Shown here: piece by piece, positions 60,173-64,000 of the stretch | Layout of the letters: every line of letters starts with the position of its first letter | How positions within the stretch are numbered: the stretch's first letter is position 1 | From: an unidentified bacterial endosymbiont | GTDB taxonomy: Bacteria; Pseudomonadota; Gammaproteobacteria; Enterobacterales; Enterobacteriaceae | DNA length: 64,000 nucleotides | Direction: 5' to 3' | Assembly: GCF_918797525.1 (NCBI RefSeq) | Contig: NZ_OU963893.1 | Span: forward strand, 1,612,001 to 1,676,000 | Program-made: the position numbers and the translations under genes | Notes under the pieces: model-generated | The model's input: the letters and a program-made list of their open reading frames with translations, nothing else | The model's database searches: none | Told to the model about the DNA's origin: nothing

Positions 60173-61690
60173 ATGGAAGGCTCAACCGAAAATAAGTTAT
60201 CGCAATGGTCACTGACGGCGTTGGTCGTCGGCTCCATGATTGGCGCAGGGATATTCTCCTTACCTGCAACATTCGGCAGGGCCACCGGTGTGCTGGGGGC
60301 AATCATTGCCTGGTGTATTGCTGGTGGGGGGATGTTAATGCTTGCCTTTGTATTTCAGACGCTTGCAGAACGTAAGCCGAATCTGGATTCCGGGGTATTC
60401 ATCTATGCAAAGGCGGGTTTTGGTCACTATCTCGGATTCACCTCGGCCTTAGGTTTTTGGGCCGGAACCTGTATCGGGAACGTCTCGTATTTCGTGTTGA
60501 TAAAATCGACCCTCGGCGCATTTTTCCCGGTATTTGGCGATGGTAATACCCTTTTGGCGGTATTGTTCGCTTCAGCACTCCTGTGGGGATTCCATTTCCT
60601 TGTGCTGCGCGGTGTAAAAGGCGCCGCTTCCATTAACACCATCGCCACGGTTGCAAAAATAGTTCCCATCATTTTATTTATCGTCGTTTTAATTTTTGCC
60701 TTTAATAATGAAACCTTTATGCAAAACTTCTGGGGAACGCCACCGGCGCAACCTGCCGCCTTGATGATGGATTTACATCATCTTGATGAGTTTGGTTATG
60801 CCGGCCACGCGGCAACCCATCTGCCGCCAGCGGAATCACCGGAATCGTTGTTCAGCCAGGTGCGCAGTACAATGCTGGTGACGGTATTTGTCTTTTTAGG
60901 CATTGAAGGGGCGAGTATTTATTCGCGATATGCCAAAAAACGTAGCCACGTTGGGGTGGCGACTGTGCTGGGCTTTATTGGCGTACTGTGCCTGCTGGTG
61001 ATGATCACTATGCTCTCCTACGGTGTATTGCTCCGTCCGGATTTAGCCGGATTGCGCCAGCCTTCAATGGCGGGCGTGCTTGAAGCGGTGGTAGGGCGCT
61101 GGGGGGCAATTTTCATCAGCGTCGGGCTGCTGATTTCGGTACTGGGGGCGTATCTCTCCTGGTCGCTGCTGGCTGCCGAGGTCTTGTACAGCGCAGCAAA
61201 AAGTCAAAGCATGCCGAGCCTGTTCGCCCGGGAAAATACAAATGCGGTTCCCTACGCCGCCGTGTGGCTGACCAACATCACGATTCAGGTCTTCCTGCTG
61301 CTCACCCTGCTGAGCGACTATGCCTTCCAGCTTGCACTGGAACTGACCAGCTCTCTGACGTTAATACCGTATCTCCTTGTCGCGGCATATGGGTTAAAGC
61401 TCGCCTGGACAAGAGAAAGTTATGAACTAACCCCTTCAGCCAGACAAAAAGATCTCATTATTGCCGCCGTTGCCACCTTCTATTCGCTGCTGATGATCTA
61501 CGCCGGAGGAATGAAGTATTTACTTTTGTCGGCCATTATCTACGGGCCCGGCACAATTTTATATCTTCTGGCGAAACGCGAGCAAAAAGCGAAGGCGTTT
61601 ACCTCTGTTGAGTTAGCCATTTTTGTGGTGGTCATGATTGCGGCGCTGTTTGCAATTTACAGTTTAGCAACCGGTGCAATTACCATTTGA
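60173..61690 (+). CDS. arcD: Arginine:ornithine antiporter ArcD (APC family)
   Basis: This is an amino acid-polyamine-organocation transporter of 505 aa with about 12-13 hydrophobic segments. The N-terminal signature VVGSMIGAGIFSLPATF (about residues 19-35) is the substrate-backbone binding helix of the family. It groups with ArcD/YdgI-type basic amino acid antiporters, and the following arcA supports exchange of arginine for ornithine. arcA starts 14 nt downstream, so the two form an operon. An alternative is a lysine or arginine/agmatine exchanger of the same family. Confidence 0.88.
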   Translation: MEGSTENKLSQWSLTALVVGSMIGAGIFSLPATFGRATGVLGAIIAWCIAGGGMLMLAFVFQTLAERKPNLDSGVFIYAKAGFGHYLGFTSALGFWAGTCIGNVSYFVLIKSTLGAFFPVFGDGNTLLAVLFASALLWGFHFLVLRGVKGAASINTIATVAKIVPIILFIVVLIFAFNNETFMQNFWGTPPAQPAALMMDLHHLDEFGYAGHAATHLPPAESPESLFSQVRSTMLVTVFVFLGIEGASIYSRYAKKRSHVGVATVLGFIGVLCLLVMITMLSYGVLLRPDLAGLRQPSMAGVLEAVVGRWGAIFISVGLLISVLGAYLSWSLLAAEVLYSAAKSQSMPSLFARENTNAVPYAAVWLTNITIQVFLLLTLLSDYAFQLALELTSSLTLIPYLLVAAYGLKLAWTRESYELTPSARQKDLIIAAVATFYSLLMIYAGGMKYLLLSAIIYGPGTILYLLAKREQKAKAFTSVELAIFVVVMIAALFAIYSLATGAITI

Positions 61691-61704
61691 ACGAGGAATA
61701 AAAT

Positions 61705-62979
61705 ATGCCAGATCATGTAAATAAAGGTCATCCGCTGGGCGTGCATTCCGAGGTGGGGAAATTGCACAAGGTGATGGTTTGCGCACCGGGTAAAGCGCAT
61801 AACCGACTGACGCCAAGTAATTGCGATGAATTGCTGTTTGATGATGTCCTGTGGGTTGAGAGGGCGAAAAGAGATCACTTTGATTTCATGACCAAGATGC
61901 GAGAAAAAGGCGTTGAGGTCGTGGAAATGCACAACCTTCTGGCAGAAACGCTAACCCAGCCTGAGGCCAGAAAATGGATTTTGGACCAGCAAATAGTGCC
62001 CAATGAAGTCTCCCTGGGCATTTTGACTGAAACGCGCAGTTACCTCGACGGCCTGGCGCCGAGGGTGCTGGCGGAAGTGCTCATTGGCGGTCTTTCAACC
62101 ACCGAACTGGCTCAGCAGGGGTATGCCGACCATGAAGAACTTCAATTGATTCGTGAGGCGGTAGGGATCACTGAATATCTTCTGCCGCCCCTGCCGAATA
62201 CCCTCTACACGCGGGATACAACGTGCTGGATCTACGGCGGGGTGACGCTCAACCCGTTATACTGGCCCGCGCGACATGAAGAAACCCTGCTCACCGCCGC
62301 AATCTACCGATTCCACCCTGATTTTGGGCCAGACAAGGTGAAGGTCTGGTGGGGGGACCCAACCGTCCACCATGGCACAGCGACCCTGGAAGGGGGAGAC
62401 GTCATGCCCATTGGCAACAAAACGGTGCTGATTGGTATGAGCGAAAGGACATCGCACCAGGCCATCACCCAACTGGCCAGTCGACTTTTTGCCGATAGCC
62501 AGTCGGGCGTTGAAAGAGTGATGATTGCTGCCATGCCGAAGCTACGCGCGGCAATGCACCTGGATACCGTATTTACCTTCTGCGATCGTGATGTTGTCAC
62601 GCTCTATCCGGCTATCGTGAATCAAATTAAGACCTTTTCGCTACGTCCTGATAGCGGGCCTACGGGAATGAAGTTAAGCCGTGACAGCGATAACTTCGTT
62701 GATGCCGTCGCGGATGCCTTACATCTTAAAAAACTGCGGGTGGTGGAAACGGAAGGTAATGACTATGACACCGAGCGCCAGCAGTGGGATAGCGGAAATA
62801 ATATGGTGGCGCTTTCTCCGGGGGTGGTAATGGCCTATGACCGTAATACCAAAACCAACACCCAACTGCGTAAGGAGGGGGTTGAAGTAATAGAGATCGT
62901 CGGCAGTGAATTAGGCCGTGGCAGAGGCGGCGGGCACTGTATGACCTGTCCTATTATCCGCGACCCTGTCGACTATTGA
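61705..62979 (+). CDS. arcA: Arginine deiminase ArcA
   Basis: Arginine deiminase hydrolyses arginine to citrulline and ammonia. It is the first step of the ADI pathway for ATP supply and acid protection. The catalytic residues can be read: nucleophile C412 ([10 protein letters not shown]), H285 and D287 ([13 protein letters not shown]), the substrate-binding D171 (LYTRDTTCW) and R248 (SERTS). It has 424 aa, within the family range. It begins with ACGAGGA upstream, 14 nt after arcD. Neither ornithine carbamoyltransferase nor carbamate kinase follows. Confidence 0.95.
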   Translation: MPDHVNKGHPLGVHSEVGKLHKVMVCAPGKAHNRLTPSNCDELLFDDVLWVERAKRDHFDFMTKMREKGVEVVEMHNLLAETLTQPEARKWILDQQIVPNEVSLGILTETRSYLDGLAPRVLAEVLIGGLSTTELAQQGYADHEELQLIREAVGITEYLLPPLPNTLYTRDTTCWIYGGVTLNPLYWPARHEETLLTAAIYRFHPDFGPDKVKVWWGDPTVHHGTATLEGGDVMPIGNKTVLIGMSERTSHQAITQLASRLFADSQSGVERVMIAAMPKLRAAMHLDTVFTFCDRDVVTLYPAIVNQIKTFSLRPDSGPTGMKLSRDSDNFVDAVADALHLKKLRVVETEGNDYDTERQQWDSGNNMVALSPGVVMAYDRNTKTNTQLRKEGVEVIEIVGSELGRGRGGGHCMTCPIIRDPVDY

Positions 62980-63146
62980 TCGCTACGAGGGATGCTAATA
63001 AATGTCCCGGGCGGCTGCGACATATTTGCCGGACGACCCCGGTTAAAAACGCCAATCCGGGAGATGAAAAAACCTGAATGGAAAACTGTCCGTGTTATCA
63101 GGGCATTTGCAGACCATGATTAACCTTCTGAAATCAAGGTGCGTAT

Positions 63147-63611
63147 ATGAACTCAAGGATTTTATTCACACTGTTCGCATTTGCTCTGGTGGGCTGCTCA
63201 AGCACCAGCAGCCTTTCTGGTGACGTCCATTCGGCCTCCGCTTCCGGGCGGGTGCAGCAGGTCCAGTTCGGGACGTTGGTCTCTGTACGCCCGGTACAAA
63301 TTCAGGCCGGTGACGACAATAATGCGCTGGGCGCAGTCGCGGGTGGCGTGCTGGGTGGCCTGGCCGGTAGCACCGTAGGGGGAGGGTCAGGACGTCGTTT
63401 AACCACGGCGACAGGTGCTGTCGCGGGCGGGCTTACTGGCCAGGCGGCTCAGTCACGAATGAATCGGGTGCAGGGGGTAGAGCTTGAAATCCGCTTAGAT
63501 GACGGAAGAAGCATTGTTGTTGTTCAACGTCAGGGAACCACGCGATTCTCAGCCGGACAGCGCGTCGCCATCTCTTCCACAGGCGGGCAGGTGACCGTTT
63601 CGCCGCGCTGA
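63147..63611 (+). CDS. SlyB-family outer membrane lipoprotein (paralogue)
   Basis: This 154-aa lipoprotein has lipobox LVGC with lipidated C17 and a serine-rich tether. It also has a glycine-zipper double helix (NALGAVAGGVLGGLAGSTVG and TTATGAVAGGLTGQAAQ, about residues 55-98) and a C-terminal beta domain ending in QVTVSPR. It matches E. coli SlyB along its length, but the position next to arcA and a tRNA-Pro remnant is not the slyB locus. I therefore read it as a SlyB paralogue. SlyB-type proteins stabilise the outer membrane under Mg2+ or LPS stress. The start ATG 63147 has AAGG 9 nt upstream. Confidence 0.88.
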   Translation: MNSRILFTLFAFALVGCSSTSSLSGDVHSASASGRVQQVQFGTLVSVRPVQIQAGDDNNALGAVAGGVLGGLAGSTVGGGSGRRLTTATGAVAGGLTGQAAQSRMNRVQGVELEIRLDDGRSIVVVQRQGTTRFSAGQRVAISSTGGQVTVSPR

Positions 63612-63619
63612 GGAGGATA

Positions 63620-63651
63620 TAAAAAAACCAGCCGTGAGGCTGGTTTTGAAA
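63620..63651 (-). terminator. Terminator of tRNA-Pro on the minus strand
   Basis: On the minus strand AAAACCAGCC-TCAC-GGCTGGTTTTTTT is a stem ending in seven T bases, placed shortly after the tRNA 3' end. It can also act on the plus strand for the lipoprotein gene, but with only four T bases. Confidence 0.8.
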
Positions 63652-63657
63652 AGATTT

Positions 63658-63680
63658 TGGTCGGCACGAGAGGATTGGAA
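63658..63680 (-). repeat. tRNA-Pro 3'-end fragment, probable island attachment site
   Basis: The minus strand reads ATCCTCTCGTGCCGACCA preceded by TTCCA, which is the T-arm 3' half, acceptor strand and CCA end of a proL-type tRNA-Pro. Upstream of it (higher coordinates) the tRNA body is missing and replaced by AT-rich DNA. One T-loop base differs from the E. coli gene. This is what remains at the far end of an island inserted into the 3' end of a tRNA gene. The intact tRNA would lie at the other end, right of this window. Confidence 0.7.
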
Positions 63681-63766
63681 TAGTTCATTCAACGGTATGA
63701 ATTTATAGGTATTTAAAAATTATTTCTATGATAAATATGCCTATCCAGATGCAATAAAATATGGGC
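63681..63766. other. AT-rich junction DNA without a gene
   Basis: This is about 86 bp of DNA much richer in A and T than the backbone, between the tRNA fragment and the transposase remnant. I see no gene, integrase site or inverted repeat of an insertion sequence in it. Confidence 0.6.
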
Positions 63767-64000
63767 TTATGAAATTTGCTCACTTTTCCATTGTCGACCT
63801 CTGTTGTCGACTGCCCGGTAAAGATAAGCCCACCGACCATTGACCTTAACGTATGTCTCATCAATGTGCCACGGACAAAGATCGGAAGGGTTACGCCAGT
63901 ACCTGCGCAGTCGTTTTTCCATTTCCGGTGCGTAGCGCTGGACCCAGCGGTAAATCGTGGTGTGATCGACATTCATTCCACGCTCGGCCAGCATCTCCTC
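63767..64000 (-). pseudogene. Truncated IS6-family transposase
   Basis: The minus strand encodes EMLAERGMNVDHTTIYRWVQ and NPSDLCPWHIDETYVKVNG, the DNA-binding and first catalytic-Asp (DETY) part of an IS6/IS26-like DDE transposase. The match runs to YRAVDNRGR at about 63793, then breaks into the unrelated QWKSEQIS and a stop at 63767-63769. The rest of the catalytic domain is absent and no terminal inverted repeat follows. The 5' part runs off the right edge. It is a decayed or deletion-joined element. Confidence 0.85.

Noticed and set aside
63703..63972. 89-codon open frame at the right edge on the minus strand
   Set aside because: It is an alternative frame of the transposase remnant running into AT-rich DNA. 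The other frame gives the recognisable IS6 protein.
1..64000. CRISPR arrays, prophage genes, toxin-antitoxin pairs
   Set aside because: No regularly spaced direct repeats, phage structural genes or small paired toxin genes were seen. Apart from the right edge the window is conserved backbone.

Overview
The window is a stretch of enterobacterial chromosome. Nearly every gene is a close relative of an Escherichia coli or Salmonella gene, in the E. coli order from nuo to eco, with nuo drawn left to right here. Several features point to the Enterobacter/Leclercia/Lelliottia neighbourhood rather than E. coli: cheV beside nuoN, rcsC directly after gyrA, an mgtE/SulP pair between yojI and mqo, an arcD-arcA pair after eco, and REP-type repeats (35242-35271, 13775-13899). 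The genus is an inference. The sequence alone does not settle the species.

Layout. 1-13737: complex I operon from nuoCD to nuoN (nuoA and nuoB lie off the left edge), closed by a strong terminator. 13738-13898: repeat cluster. 13899-16773: cheV with a sigma-28-like promoter, rbn, elaA, elaB. 16873-23877: menaquinone operon menF-D-H-B-C-E. 24011-25844: yfaZ and yfaY. 25874-31500: glpCBA and the divergent glpT around a GlpR/CRP control region. 31576-33810: a divergent LysR regulator and MFS transporter pair; the transporter carries a frameshift. 33813-37564: yfaE-nrdB-nrdA (aerobic ribonucleotide reductase). 37900-41411: ubiG and gyrA. 41547-47795: the Rcs phosphorelay (rcsC, rcsB, rcsD). 48033-49556: the antisense RNA micF and the porin ompC. 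49670-54226: apbE, ada-alkB, yojI. 54382-57007: convergent, overlapping mgtE and SulP genes. 57250-59436: mqo and eco. 59647-63611: a small membrane protein, arcD-arcA, and a SlyB-like lipoprotein. 63658-64000: the 3' end of a tRNA-Pro gene, AT-rich DNA and a truncated IS6-family transposase.

How it works together. Much of the window is respiration. Complex I and Mqo feed quinones, UbiG and the Men enzymes make ubiquinone and menaquinone, and GlpABC oxidises glycerol-3-phosphate anaerobically after GlpT imports it. Rcs, OmpC/micF and the SlyB-like protein concern the envelope. NrdAB/YfaE, GyrA and Ada/AlkB concern DNA supply, topology and repair.

I found no large new system. The most informative part is the right edge. 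There, 23 bases matching the 3' end of tRNA-Pro sit next to AT-rich DNA and IS6 debris, as expected at the outer junction of a genomic island integrated at a proL-type tRNA gene, with the island body to the right of the window. Other points worth checking are the MFS frameshift in a G5 tract, an arginine deiminase locus lacking arcB and arcC, and an ecotin with lysine at the position of the E. coli P1 methionine.
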